Below are positions 44,639-55,410 of a stretch of DNA of 64,000 nt, one piece after another. Each line of letters begins with the position of its first letter. Position 1 is the first letter of the stretch. The notes under the pieces were generated by a model that was given only the letters and a program-made list of their open reading frames with translations, ran no database searches and was not told the DNA's origin. The translations under genes and the position numbers were made by a program. The stretch is from Pyrenula massariospora (lineage: Eukaryota; Ascomycota; Eurotiomycetes; Pyrenulales; Pyrenulaceae): assembly GCA_021030905.1 (NCBI GenBank), contig JAGFMI010000001.1, forward strand, positions 1,302,001 through 1,366,000, in the 5' to 3' direction.

Positions 44639-47399
44639 AACGATTCAATAGGCATTACATGAGGGTATTGATATAGCGTGTCAGGTGCAAAGTTGGATGC
44701 TTTCGTGGAATTGTATGTAGTTGGTCATAAGTTTTCCAGTATTGGTGTGGAAGTCCTAAAATCTCTGGTCAAAGACGTTTCAGTTGCGAGGGTGGTCTCT
44801 TTTGGTATTCCGTGAGTTATTTCACCATTTGTTACATAAAGTACATAGAGGCAACGTCTTTTTGCGATGGGTTCTCCTGGTCCATGTGATTGCGGCCATT
44901 GTCGATCAACCCGTCGCTGACCGATGTCTGGCTCTCCCAATGTATACCATACGAATCAAAGCGGGCTTAATATTTTGCACCATAAGCTCGGCCATTACAA
45001 GGCATTCTCCTTTTAGAGTACATGATTTTTCAAATAGACATTCCGGAACTCACCACATGGTTTGGCGGTGCCGCGTCCATGCTCCCCCGTGGTGAAATCG
45101 GCCTCGCAACGCCGAGTCGCCGACGTTGATGGGATACAAGAACAGCGTTCCCCCGCCATCTGCGCCCGAGGGATCTGGTCGAGCGACGACTTCGACACCT
45201 TCTGCCCACAACTTCGTCGAGCCAAAGCCTCAGTCGAGACGTAGTACTGTCGGAGCCCCGGCCAGACTCCCCTGGCTGCTGCGCTCAGATACTTCTTACC
45301 CCTGACGTCGATCTTGGAGCCTCTTTGCCAAGGAAGTCCACCGTCTAGACTTTAGACTTTCCGTGGCTCAAGAGTCAACTTCAACGCGTGCGGTGAGACA
45401 GCGGAGTTCCGTCCCATCCTTCCTTTCCATCTTACCTCACCACCTTGTTTCTTCCATCTCTTACTGTCTCAGACCACAATCCGTAGAAAACCGAGCCTTC
45501 AGATTGCCTTGTCGGGAAAGGCCAACGGCAATTAGCTCAACCACACGGTCTCCATCACGTTCCAAACATCCTAACGTCCGTGGTCTCGCCGCCATTTCTT
45601 GGGCCAAATCGTCGCAACCCCGTACCAAGATACCACTAATCCCACCGCGCAGATTTCTCTTTCCAGTGTATGTCATGACCACACGGCAGGCAAGGGTGCC
45701 CCGACCATGGACACTGCCGCCGCCGCGAAGGCCTTGCTCACCAACACCTGAAAATATCATTCGAAAGTGCGGTACGGCAGAGCGCGGAAGTGGCCAATCT
45801 CATTGATTTTCGGCGAAAGCCGCCGAGGATCAAATGGTTTGTTTAGGCTGCGGCATGGTCCTCTACATCCCGCCTCTCTATCTAGAGACCCCAACCGTGT
45901 CTCCCTGCTGGATACTGCTTCGTTACTTTAGGCTGCTGGAGCAAGATGAGACGACTAATCTCTACTTCTTATTAATCCGATTTTACAGTTCTTACTATCT
46001 TATCCGATGTGTGACGATACGATCGGCCGAATTTCATCCGGGATATGTGCAAATTTGCCCTTTTTTGCCCTCAACATAATGCCTCAACTGTCATGGCCTT
46101 CTCTGGATAGCTGGAAGCAATGACTTTGCTCACTCGCCGGCTGTAATCTCTGGGTACTGACACATAATGGCTTGTACGTTTACGCCGAAAGCTGATGCAG
46201 GAAGCTTGCCCCTTGCCCGGCTTTTGAAAGTCGGAAGGTCCGGTAACTCTCTTTCTTGTGAAAGGATGTCAAGTGGGAATCAGGCACAGTCCTTTTTGGA
46301 CACGAAAATCCCGCTCCAAAGGAGGCATTTACAACATGTCGGTACTAACCCAGCACATTGGTACTCTATTTCATCGCTCTAGCCAGGAGCAGGCTGCAAG
46401 GTTGTAACCCCTTTTCAAGCTTGACATGCCTTTACAACGAATGTGTCGGTACATCTCAGGCAATTCTCACTGCCTGTTTACCAACACATTCAAGCTTCCA
46501 TACTTAACCGGCCATTGTTGTCGATGTGATCCACTCCTCGATTCAGACCCCCTAGGCCCCTATGAAATTTACTACTTTACCTTGAGGCTTACTATTACGA
46601 GCCTGCTTAGTTCGTCTACTTGTAGAACCTGATTCAGGCGCTATGGGGAACAATCTGCTATGTCCGTTCCGACGGCTCTCCACGACTCCAGCCTCGTCGA
46701 CCTTCTTCAAGTTACATGTGCTGTAGCGTAATTCAGGTACGCCTGGATCACGTATCTGACGGATTACCGATCACCTGTTCAGGCCTCTGGCTGACATCTG
46801 TAGCACAGCCGAATCTACAGGGCTGATTACGCATGCCATACCATTGCCATCTGCGGCAAATTTTGATGCGCGCTTACGCATCAGAGCTCTTATCGGCCGA
46901 AAATCCCGTACAATAGGCAACAATATGCAGCTCTTGACAGGGTACGATGGACGAACTCGCTTATCTACCATATGCCATCGGAGCTTGCCAAGATTCGATC
47001 TGCTACGACAAGGAGCACAGGGTTTACGTTCGGTGGGTCAGACCATTTTGCGTGATCCCACGGGGAAACGGATTAAGTATTCATGTGAATAACGAGATCT
47101 CGGCTATCCATCCCGTATCCCAATATTTCTATAGTGTGCTTCCGGGTTCTTGAAGTCAAGGATGCTGCTTCGCGCATTTCCCCGACGGTTACCTGTTCGC
47201 AGAACGAGGATTCAAATTCCTCAACAAGAAAGAAAACCCTCATGCTCAGTATCTCGGACTTTTTTGCCAAGAAACAGCTTGCACAACGTCCTATATGAGT
47301 CCGCGGCCTCCGGAAGAATCACTGCAGCCTTTCAGTCCGCATCATCGGAGACGGGGTTATGATCTTTCTTCGATTGAATCGCTGGGGTAGGTGCAATTC
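44639..47399. other. Gene-poor region between P450 and erg20
   Basis: About 2.8 kb. The first 200 bases are probably the P450 3' UTR. Frames at 45363-45806 and 46840-47360 are short and unlike known proteins. No repeat, tRNA or mobile element was recognised. Confidence 0.45.
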
Positions 47400-48498
47400 T
47401 CATTTGTTTCTCTTGAAAATCTTGTCGAGATAACACTGGAAGACCTCTTTCTTCAATCCTTCGCTTTCGTCCACCGCGGCGATCATGCTCTTGATCTCCC
47501 CTACACGTTTCTCCTCGTACTCCATGTACAGCTTGTCCAGCCCAAGCTGATAGAACACTTCCCTCACCTGCGCCTCCTTTTCCTTGTCTTTCTGGCCATA
47601 GCTTCCCTCGAGCGTTTTTCTCTGTTCTGGCGTACACCGCTGTAATGCCTGGTTGATCAGCCAGGAACATTTGTTGTCTTGTATGTCAGTGCCGATCTTC
47701 CCAATGACTTTAGGGTCGCCGTACGCATCAAGATAGTCATCTTGAATCTGGAAGTATTCGCCCATCGGGATCAGAATATCGTGCGCCTGCTTTAGGTTCT
47801 TGGGGGTCGCAAGCTTAAGGTAGTGCAGCGCCAGTGCAACTGGAAGGTAAAATGAATAATACGCAGTCTTGTAGATGACGATGAAAGTATACTTGTCCAT
47901 GCTAAAGTTGTCCAGATCGACCTTATCCTCTGGGGCAGTGATAAGATCACACAGCTGGCCCACTTCTGTCTGCAATGTCACCTCATGGAAAAGCTCTAGG
48001 AGGTCGAGGTACGCGGGATGGGAGCGGAATCTCTTCTTCAGAATAGCGTAAATCGACGACTCGAGCATGAAGGCGTCATTTATGGCTATCATGCCGACGC
48101 CTGGTTGGCGGTACCAGCACGGTTGCCCGCGGCGTGTGATGCTCGAGTCCATTATGTCATCGCTGACCAGGAAGAAGGCTTGGAGGAACTCGGTGAGCCA
48201 GCCAAGGGCGCATGAGTTCTGGAGTTCGTCGGTGGTCAAGGGACGCTGTAGAAGCTCAGAGCAGGAGTCTGGGACGCAGAGGCCGCGGTTGAGCTTGCCG
48301 CCAGGGGTGTTGGCGTTCAGAGACTAAGAAGCTTAGTTGAGTTTCCAAAATGTAGATTGGAAACGAATCGAGTCGTACTTGTTTGAACCATGCCAAAGCT
48401 TGGTCTGGAATTTTATACTGTTGAACATACTGGGTCAGGTCCTGAACCAAAGACGGGAATACTGCTTCGAAGTCGCTACGACTCGTTCTGACCGCCAT
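47400..48498 (-). CDS. erg20: Farnesyl diphosphate synthase
   Basis: Condenses DMAPP and two IPP into farnesyl diphosphate, the precursor of sterols, dolichol, heme A and prenyl groups; cytosolic. Exon 1 is 48379-48498 (40 codons) and exon 2 is 47400-48323, giving 347 aa, the standard fungal Erg20 length. The first Asp-rich motif is DDIMD (about residue 95). It is preceded by FF at positions -5 and -4, the chain-length signature of eukaryotic FPP synthases rather than GGPP synthases. The second Asp-rich motif is DDYLD (about residue 237). KIFKRNK is the usual basic C-terminus. Intron 48324-48378 has a GTACGA donor. It is divergent from rad14 across 364 bp. It lies next to the polyketide locus but looks like the housekeeping gene; no prenyltransferase or terpene cyclase accompanies it. 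Confidence 0.96.
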
Positions 48499-48862
48499 GA
48501 TGATGGCTGTAGGTCAATTGGATTTCAAGGCCAGTTTGACGGTAATAAGGTTCTCTGCTCGCGCTTCATTCCATCTCGGTTCTTAAATCGGCCTTTATTT
48601 GTTTTTATGGGTGTGGGGTTTTCAGCTGTCTGGCGTCCTCTAAGCTCCCGGTTCCTGGGTTTCTTGGGCGGTGAAGCGCTCCGCGGGGCAGAATTTAAAA
48701 AGATCCCTGGTGACGCCACTTCAGCCTTGTGAACAACATCAACAACCTATCTGGTTGAGGCAGGACAAAGGCTGGCCCACTGGCGGAATCCCGATCCCAT
48801 GCCAGGGATTCGAATCTAGCACTCTTCTTATTCGAACCGCGTCAAAGCTGTCGCATCCAAAG
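48499..48862. promoter_or_regulatory. Shared divergent promoter region erg20/rad14
   Basis: 364 bp between the two start codons. An in-frame extension of rad14 opens at 48671, but its 64 residues do not look like XPA and probably represent leader sequence. No specific element identified. Confidence 0.4.
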
Positions 48863-49987
48863 ATGACGGCTCCACGCCCCGCAACACCACCACAGGCTGG
48901 GTCTGCTTCGTTTGATTCTAAATCCCCCTTGACCCCCGAACACGTCCGCCAACGAGAAATTAATCGTCTAAAAGCCAAAGCTCTACAGAGAGAGAGAGAG
49001 AAGGAGCAAGCTGCCCAGAATCCGCCTTCACTGCAGAGATCCGCCAGCTCAACCGCTGGTATAAAGAGACCCTACTCTGCCATTTCAGAAACTCCTTCGA
49101 ATCAACGCGATGCGCGAAACCAAACCCCAGCGGCTGCTGGCCAGGGTGTATCCGAGCGTCCGCTTGACGCTATCAAACCAGCGCGCTCTTTCGCAAAATA
49201 CATCGAATATGACTTAAGCAAGATAACAGACACAAAGGGTGGATTCCTGACGCAGGAAGACGACCCGCATAACAAGACTCTGCACGCCGACGACCAAGAC
49301 ACCAAACCCGCCAATATGACATTGAAAGAATGGGAAAGACAGCGCCTGGTGCGGTCTCTGCGGAACCAGAAAGCCGGCCCTTTCGAACCGGGGATTACTT
49401 CGATCAAGCACGAGAAGCAGAAGACATGTCGCGAATGTAGTACGCTAGAGATTGATTTCACATGGAACGAAAACCTGAGGTGCCAGGTCTGCAACGCGTG
49501 TAAAGAGAAGTACCCGGACAAGTACAGTCTCTTGACCAAGACAGAGGCAAAGGAGGACTATCTCCTGACGGACCCCGAACTGCGCGACGAAGACCTCCTT
49601 CCACACCTCGAACGGCCCAACCCGCACAAATCAACCTGGAACAACATGATGCTCTTTCTCCGGTACCAGGTCGAAGAATATGCCTTCTCGGCCAAGAAAT
49701 GGGGATCCGCTGATGCGCTCGACGCGGAGTTTGAGCGGAGAGAAACGGAGAAGAAGAGGCGGAAGGAGGCGAAATTCAAATCGAAGTTGCAGGATTTGAA
49801 GAAGAGGACGAGGGTGGAGGCGTATAAGAGGAGTCGGGCGGGTGGTGGGGGGACGTTTGGGGATGAGTTGGGTGGTGGAGGGAAGCACGTGCATGAGTGG
49901 GGAACGGGGGTTGAGGATCTGGAGACTGGAGTTGCGGTGAAGAGGTGTGTGGATTGTGGGATGGAGGTGGAGGAGTTGGAGTTTTAA
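48863..49987 (+). CDS. rad14: Rad14/XPA nucleotide-excision-repair protein
   Basis: Damage-verification scaffold of nucleotide excision repair, nuclear. A single frame of 374 aa starting MTAPRPATPPQ; I prefer this Met to the upstream one at 48671 because the family begins close to this point. A basic helix (about residues 27-47, REINRLKAKALQREREKEQA) precedes a disordered region. The XPA zinc module is at about residues 188-215 (CREC ... CQVCNAC). The XPA C-terminal domain follows directly with KYSLLTKTEAKEDYLLTD and DEDLLPHLERPNPH, then a Lys/Arg-rich helix. The tail is Gly-rich and ends with a second CxxC pair (CVDCGMEVEELEF), as in other fungal Rad14 proteins. Convergent with the J-domain gene, 216 bp apart. 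Confidence 0.94.
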   Translation: MTAPRPATPPQAGSASFDSKSPLTPEHVRQREINRLKAKALQREREKEQAAQNPPSLQRSASSTAGIKRPYSAISETPSNQRDARNQTPAAAGQGVSERPLDAIKPARSFAKYIEYDLSKITDTKGGFLTQEDDPHNKTLHADDQDTKPANMTLKEWERQRLVRSLRNQKAGPFEPGITSIKHEKQKTCRECSTLEIDFTWNENLRCQVCNACKEKYPDKYSLLTKTEAKEDYLLTDPELRDEDLLPHLERPNPHKSTWNNMMLFLRYQVEEYAFSAKKWGSADALDAEFERRETEKKRRKEAKFKSKLQDLKKRTRVEAYKRSRAGGGGTFGDELGGGGKHVHEWGTGVEDLETGVAVKRCVDCGMEVEELEF

Positions 49988-50203
49988 GGTGGTTCGTTTT
50001 CAAAGGTATGATGGATTGGCGGAACTACTTTGCGGATACCCATGTTTCTTCCTCTGTAGAAATCATGTGTTCTACACTATCGATGAATGGAAAGCTATGT
50101 TAGCTTGTCACGCAAGGCAGGGATATAAAGGTGCGCCTGTGATACGATCTACACTAAGTAAGAGCTGTCCATCGCCGTGACGAAAACATCACCGCAGCCT
50201 TAG

Positions 50204-51166
50204 TCAAGTCCAAACGGCATTCCGATTCTCAGCCCACCCTGTCCACGTATGAAGTCGATTGCAATGCTCATATGCCTCTTCGAGGGCCCGCTCCTGCTTG
50301 AGCCATATCGCCTTCACCCACCCCTCAAACTCCTCATACATCGTCTTCCTCATCCCCAGGGGTAGATACTCATCAGAATGCCACTTTGCCACCACCCTTC
50401 TCTGCTCCTCAGCCACCTTCCCCACGTCCTCGCAGAAAATCCTCACCAGCGCTGCTATCCTCTCAACTTTGGCGATGGCCTCAGGTCTCTGAAATAGAGA
50501 GTTTGTTTCGGGATGCATGTCTTTGAGCCGCCACAGGACATCGCCGAAGTTGAAGAGAGCACAACGGGCACGCCCGTCGAAGACGTACCTGTCGAGATCA
50601 ACGAGGCAGGCTGTCGGGTCGGCGACGGGGACGGTTCCAAGAGCGCGAAGATTGAAGCAGATGGCGGAGAGGAGAGCTATGATGCGCCCCAATTGCACAC
50701 TGGCCTTTTCTATCAACGCAGCGGGCCGGGGTTTCTCGGGGGGTGTATTTTGACCTGAGGCACGCGGAGGCGTTTCGAAAGGGTACCTCGTCCTGGAATG
50801 TTTTCGGCGGGGCGCTGGGTTTTCGGGTGGCCACCACCATGGAGGAGGCCGTTTGAAGTTCTCTTTCTTCGTGGAATGGTTTTGATGGCGCGAAGGAGAG
50901 GCTGATCTGTGCGGGTCACGAGGAGGTTTAGGTGTTTCGAAGTTTGGGGGATTATGGATCTTCGCGAGGTCGGATTCCAACAAGTCCCTTGCGTTGTTGA
51001 GTTCTACCATGATCTCATGAGCTCTCTCCTTATCGGATTGTTTGTTCGGGTGATTCATCCGCGCGAGTTTCTTGTAGGCTTTCCTAACTTCTTCTATGGG
51101 TGAGTGGGGGGAGAGCTCTAGGACACGCCAAGCCTTTTCGAGGGTCATCTTTGTTTGGTATGCCAT
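50204..51166 (-). CDS. J-domain-like protein with HPN in place of HPD
   Basis: A 320-aa protein whose first 65 residues form a DnaJ-type domain (LEKAWRVLELSPHSPIEEVR, then KAYKKLARMNHPNKQSDKE). The invariant HPD tripeptide that activates Hsp70 reads H39-P40-N41. A charged Pro/Arg-rich linker (about 75-145) contains WWWPPE. The C-terminal 170 residues are helical, of no family I recognise (LIEKASVQLGRIIALLSAIC, LGMRKTMYEEFEGWVKAIWL). Without the Asp it may be a J-like protein that does not stimulate Hsp70 ATPase. An alternative start is Met7. No signal peptide or clear membrane segment. The neighbours on either side are unrelated housekeeping genes. Confidence 0.85.
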   Translation of the reverse strand: MAYQTKMTLEKAWRVLELSPHSPIEEVRKAYKKLARMNHPNKQSDKERAHEIMVELNNARDLLESDLAKIHNPPNFETPKPPRDPHRSASPSRHQNHSTKKENFKRPPPWWWPPENPAPRRKHSRTRYPFETPPRASGQNTPPEKPRPAALIEKASVQLGRIIALLSAICFNLRALGTVPVADPTACLVDLDRYVFDGRARCALFNFGDVLWRLKDMHPETNSLFQRPEAIAKVERIAALVRIFCEDVGKVAEEQRRVVAKWHSDEYLPLGMRKTMYEEFEGWVKAIWLKQERALEEAYEHCNRLHTWTGWAENRNAVWT

Positions 51167-51677
51167 GCTGAGGTGTCTTCGTGTTCGCTCGGGAGGGTGC
51201 AGTGGAAAAGAAGATTCTACAACAGCGAAAATGCGCTATTGAGCACAGCCTTGTTCGTTCTCAATCGTGCAGAAGTCGGCGTGAAATTTGAACCGTGTGT
51301 GACGATTGCGAACTTATTCACGCATGTCTTGAGCACCATACAGTCTCTGCTTGGCTCGCTTTGATCCTGGTTGCGTGAGGAAGAGTGAACGGGTCGTGTT
51401 AGTCAGAAATAACACAAAGAGAAGTACAATGGTCTTGTATTCAACAAAAAAGACGTGACGGTATCTGTCCGCCCTGACAAAGCCATTGACCTGTAAACTC
51501 GAATTTTGCCAAACTCTGACCTAGTTGTTTCTAACAGCACCAGCTACCCATGGCTGAAACCCTTATGAACGCCTGAAAATGCATCGCTAAGGTCAAAGAA
51601 TAAGTCAGGGCGCGGTGAAAATCGATAGGGCATAGAAAGTACGTGAGGATAGAGGAGGAAGTAAATCTTAGGAGGCG
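51167..51677. other. Intergenic region vps54/J-protein
   Basis: 511 bp holding the vps54 3' UTR and the promoter of the J-domain gene, both on the minus strand. Nothing else was seen. Confidence 0.45.
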
Positions 51678-54600
51678 TCATGTCTCCGTTCCAGTGTCAG
51701 CTGATGTGCTGCCTATGGAGGAATCATTCCTCCGATCTGCGGAGCTGTCCCTTCCCTCATCAACGGTAGCCACAGGTTTTCCGTTGATGAGATCAACGAT
51801 ATGGTCTCCTAGGTCTTCTGAACCATTGATCTTATTAAATCGATTTTGTAGGACTCGAGCGTCGGCGAGCATCCTGTTTAAATGTTTAGTGATTGTTCAA
51901 TCCATGCAGTCAAGTATGCATTTCAACCACGACTCACCTTTCTTTTGCAGCCTCCGACTCCAAGGGGACTGCATGGAAAGCTGCTGATAGCTGCACCTTG
52001 TAACTAGAAAAGACAGGCCTCATAATCATCTCAACGTTCGACTCAGGCAAGTGTTTCCCAAGCACTTTATACAACGTTCCCGTCTCCTTCGTCAGGGTCT
52101 CTACATAATCACTAGTTGGCTTCTTCGTATCTTTTGCAGCTTCTTCCCAATCTATTTGCTTGAGACTGTTCATGTGTATCGATGCGCGACCGCTCATAAT
52201 CTCAATCAGCTTCTCGTGGATCCCATTCTGATGTTCTTGGTATAGCCTCTTGATTTTGTCGAACTCAGCCATTGCCGATCCTGCAGATGCTAAGTGTCGG
52301 CGGAAGAACTCTCGGATGTATGGTATTAACGCAGACATGAAGCTCAAGGCTTGCGAGGCCAATGCTAGATGTTTTGTCGTAATGTTCTTGAGTCCCGCAC
52401 TTCGTGTTGCCCCAGCACCAAGTATCAGTTGAGACGACCGAGAGTTGAAGAGTCTCAGGGTCTCCAAGAGTCCGATTGCTATCTCCTGGCTCATGCTAGG
52501 AATGCCCGTTGTTAGATGCTGGAAGTGCTCTAAAGATTGCAACATGCAAATTGCCGATTCTGGGAGGATGTACTTCTGCTCATCGACAACTGCACTTCGC
52601 AATCTCTCCTTGGTGGCGGAAGTCCCATTACCATTTGCCAAAACCCCATTTGCATGGTTCTGTTGGTTCGCGGAAGGCAGCCATATCATCGACGTTTCAA
52701 CCCATGAGGGATCGTCTTTTGTGCCGCTTCGGAGTACGCGCTCAAGTAATTGATTTTGCTCGTCACCAAAGTCCCTGGCGTCCCATTTATCAGCATCCAT
52801 AACCTTAAGGACCCGTGATCTCTGAGCATCACCAAATTGGCTGACAAAGTCTTTGATTTGGGCGTCGACAGTAGACTTGATAATTGTACCTGCGCGACCA
52901 GATATTGCTTCACATTCGTCCGCAAATAGTCGGTTGAGACTGAAGAAGCGGAGGAATTCGTTTAGAGAGAGGTGTGCCGTCTGCTCTGCGCGGACTTTGA
53001 GAACCTTGGTAATCTGCACTTGAACAAAATCTACAGCTTCGCCAAGAAGGCTAGATAGATCCAGAGCTTGCTGTACATCCTCCTGAACCATGATCGAGGG
53101 GGGTGGCAAAGTTGCGCTCTTTGGACTCAAGATGCCTTCCATGTTCTGGAAGTTCGGGCTACGCATAGGTGATCGAAAACCGGTGTTTGGTGGAGTTCCT
53201 ATGCCACTCGTGATGTCCAATAGAACTTTGACTTGAACACTGAGCCTTCGAAGACTCTCACTGACCGAAACGTATATCTTGGTCAGCATCACTTGAGAGT
53301 CCTCGGCGTCCATTGCTCTTAGATTTCTCGCAAGGATAGATGACTTTTCTTTCGGATCCATATGCCTTCCACCAATCGTGGATGCTGACATTGTCGACTC
53401 CCGATCGTCGTCGCTAGAGCTAGGAAGATGCTTGCGTATAAGGGTCTTCATCTCTCGCAGTAGCTGAGCTTTGAACGCGACAGCAGCAGGGCCAGTATAG
53501 CGCGCTCGGGCAAGTCCACCAAGTTCTGTTTTCAAGGCAGACCTGAAATTTCCACCGATCGTGAGATATGCAGCCAACCCAGACGGTCCACGCCTATTAC
53601 CACCCCTATTCCGGTTGAATGACGCTCCCCAGCGTTGAAGAGTTTCCTGAGGCAATGTCTTTTCAACGTGCGAACGTAGGTCGCCAAGGAGTATCTCGAG
53701 AAATCTGGCTTCATAAGCTTTGCCAATCCGAGAACGCAATAGTTGGAGGTCTTCAGAAGCTCCTTGTAGAGCTGTCAAGCTCCTCAAATCCCGAAGGTGG
53801 TACGAGTCTCTGCTCTTCTTTGTCACATCTCCCGCTATTAGTTTTTCGGCATCATCGAGATCGTCTATGGCTTTCTCAATTTGCCCACTTTCAACTTTCT
53901 CTTCGCACTCCACTACGAGATTCACTATGTCCTGTAGTTGCGCAATAGCTTCCCCAAGCATCCGAACGTTCTCACGACGTTGCTTCAAATTGACGATTTT
54001 CAATCCGCCAAGAGCCATATCCTGATCTAACTTAGCTAGTTCTTTACGTAGACGCTGAATGCGTTCCACGGAATTCGCTGCTTCGGAATGCAGCTCTCGA
54101 AGTGAACCGAGCGCCGAGAAAAAAGACTTCGACGCTGTTGATATTGAAGAAATCAAGTGGACTTCTACAGTGTCCATGTACCAAGACAGCTTCTCCTGCA
54201 GGATAGCATTTGTTGCCAGAACTTTCCTTCCTGTATTAGCTGTGTCGGGAGATCTGCCCTGCTGCCGCACGACTTCCGCTCGTTCCGAAACTATGTCAAA
54301 TATTCTTGGGTTTTCGAGATGGAAATCTTCGTCAAGATAGACTGGGGGGATAGTTGACAGCGGTGTTACAGCTTGGCCACGGCGTTGACCACCGGACCGC
54401 CGCCTGCTCTGTGGTGTTTCTGAAGGAGAGGTAACCGAGCTAACGGAGCCGGATCTTGAATGGACAGACCCTCTTAGCCTCGCATTAAGCGCCTTCTCCC
54501 ATTCATCCGCTTGCAAATCCTTAGTTTCCCGGCGGAATACTTGAGCTTCTCCATCTTCCTGCTCTTTCGCACGTTGAAAAGCGTCGTACAGGGAACCCAC

Positions 54601-55040
54601 TTGAGCCAGATATGGTTGAAACACCTTGGGCTCAACGTGTCGAATGTTCGTTAGTGTCACCGGGGGAATATCCCTAGCTGTGGGTGCCTTGAAACTGCTT
54701 GACGGCGCGGAATGTGGCACGAGACCGGTACGGACGATTGGATTTTGCAAGAGGGTAGATATGGCTAGTGTTTAGTTAGCGGTTGAATACGGCTAGTTAT
54801 TTTGTGAAATTGACCATTTCGTCCCAGTTCCGGCACTTCTCGGTCTCCTCCTCTTGCGGTATCCAGCACACCACCAATGCTAGCGACGGAGCTTGCTGTC
54901 GATCCTCTGCGAAGCGGCCGCCGCCCTGAAACCGAGGATTTCTGGGCTGTGTTGCTGTTTGTAAAGTAGGAAGAGGCGGTGGGAGAAGGTGGTTGCGGAG
55001 AAGAGACTCTATCCCCAGGTTGCCGGATTGGGGATGACAT
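51678..55040 (-). CDS. vps54: Vps54, GARP tethering-complex subunit
   Basis: Subunit of the Golgi-associated retrograde protein complex that tethers endosome-derived vesicles at the trans-Golgi. Exons are 54815-55040, 51938-54764 and 51678-51873, giving 1082 aa in phase. The N-terminal 75 residues are Ser/Pro-rich. The junction restores NAISTLLQNPIVRTGL, a conserved block, with a non-consensus GTCAAT donor. The coiled-coil region (about 200-330, LSWYMDTVEVHLISSISTAS, then VERIQRLRKELAKLDQDMAL) is the Vps54 N-terminal domain. The C-terminal helical Vps54 domain includes IPYIREFFRRHLA and LGKHLPESNVEMIMRPVFSS. A short acidic Ser-rich tail sits on the last exon. Divergent from mcm5 across 370 bp. 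Confidence 0.93.
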
Positions 55041-55410
55041 TTTGTCCCTGCAACGGACTGCGCTCGCGGAGGCATGGGGAGGAGCTTTAGTACTTTCACA
55101 TCAGAAATGAAGATTTAAGCCTAATTTTTGGAAAGGCTAGGAAGCTGTCATCGCCTCAGACATCAAATGGGCCCGCTGAAAGCTCTCTGTAACCGAAATA
55201 GGCATAGCGAATCCTCGGGGGCACTTCGGAGCTCAAGGCGTTCTGGACGCAAGCACTTAACGCGTGTGTCGCGCTACCACGCGAAACGCGTCTTTCTAAG
55301 GCGAATTGCTTCTCCCTCAACACACCGAGCATTATGTGATTGACTTAGAATACCTCAACGAACAGGCTACTACAATCGACACCCGTCAAATTATTTGGCC
55401 TCTGAATACA
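55041..55410. promoter_or_regulatory. Shared divergent promoter region vps54/mcm5
   Basis: 370 bp between divergent starts. It contains AACGCGT (55259-55265) and a second ACGCGT-like core (AACGCGTC, 55285-55292). ACGCGT is the MluI cell-cycle box bound by MBF upstream of MCM genes in yeasts, so a role in G1/S control of mcm5 is plausible. Confidence 0.5.

Noticed and set aside
45363-45806. 147-codon plus-strand ORF upstream of erg20 side
   Set aside because: Composition is Arg/Pro/Ser-rich without domain, the opposite strand is also open, and no promoter or splice support was seen.
47400-48498. GGPP synthase of a diterpene pathway
   Set aside because: FF at -5/-4 of DDIMD, the 347-aa length and KIFKRNK end identify an FPP synthase.
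48671-48862. N-terminal extension of Rad14 from an upstream ATG
   Set aside because: The 64 extra residues are unlike the family, and the downstream MTAPRPATPP is a better family start.
48800-48880. Possible tRNA (GATTCGAATC T-loop-like sequence near 48810)
   Set aside because: No D arm, anticodon arm or pairing acceptor stem could be placed on either strand; it lies in the rad14 leader.
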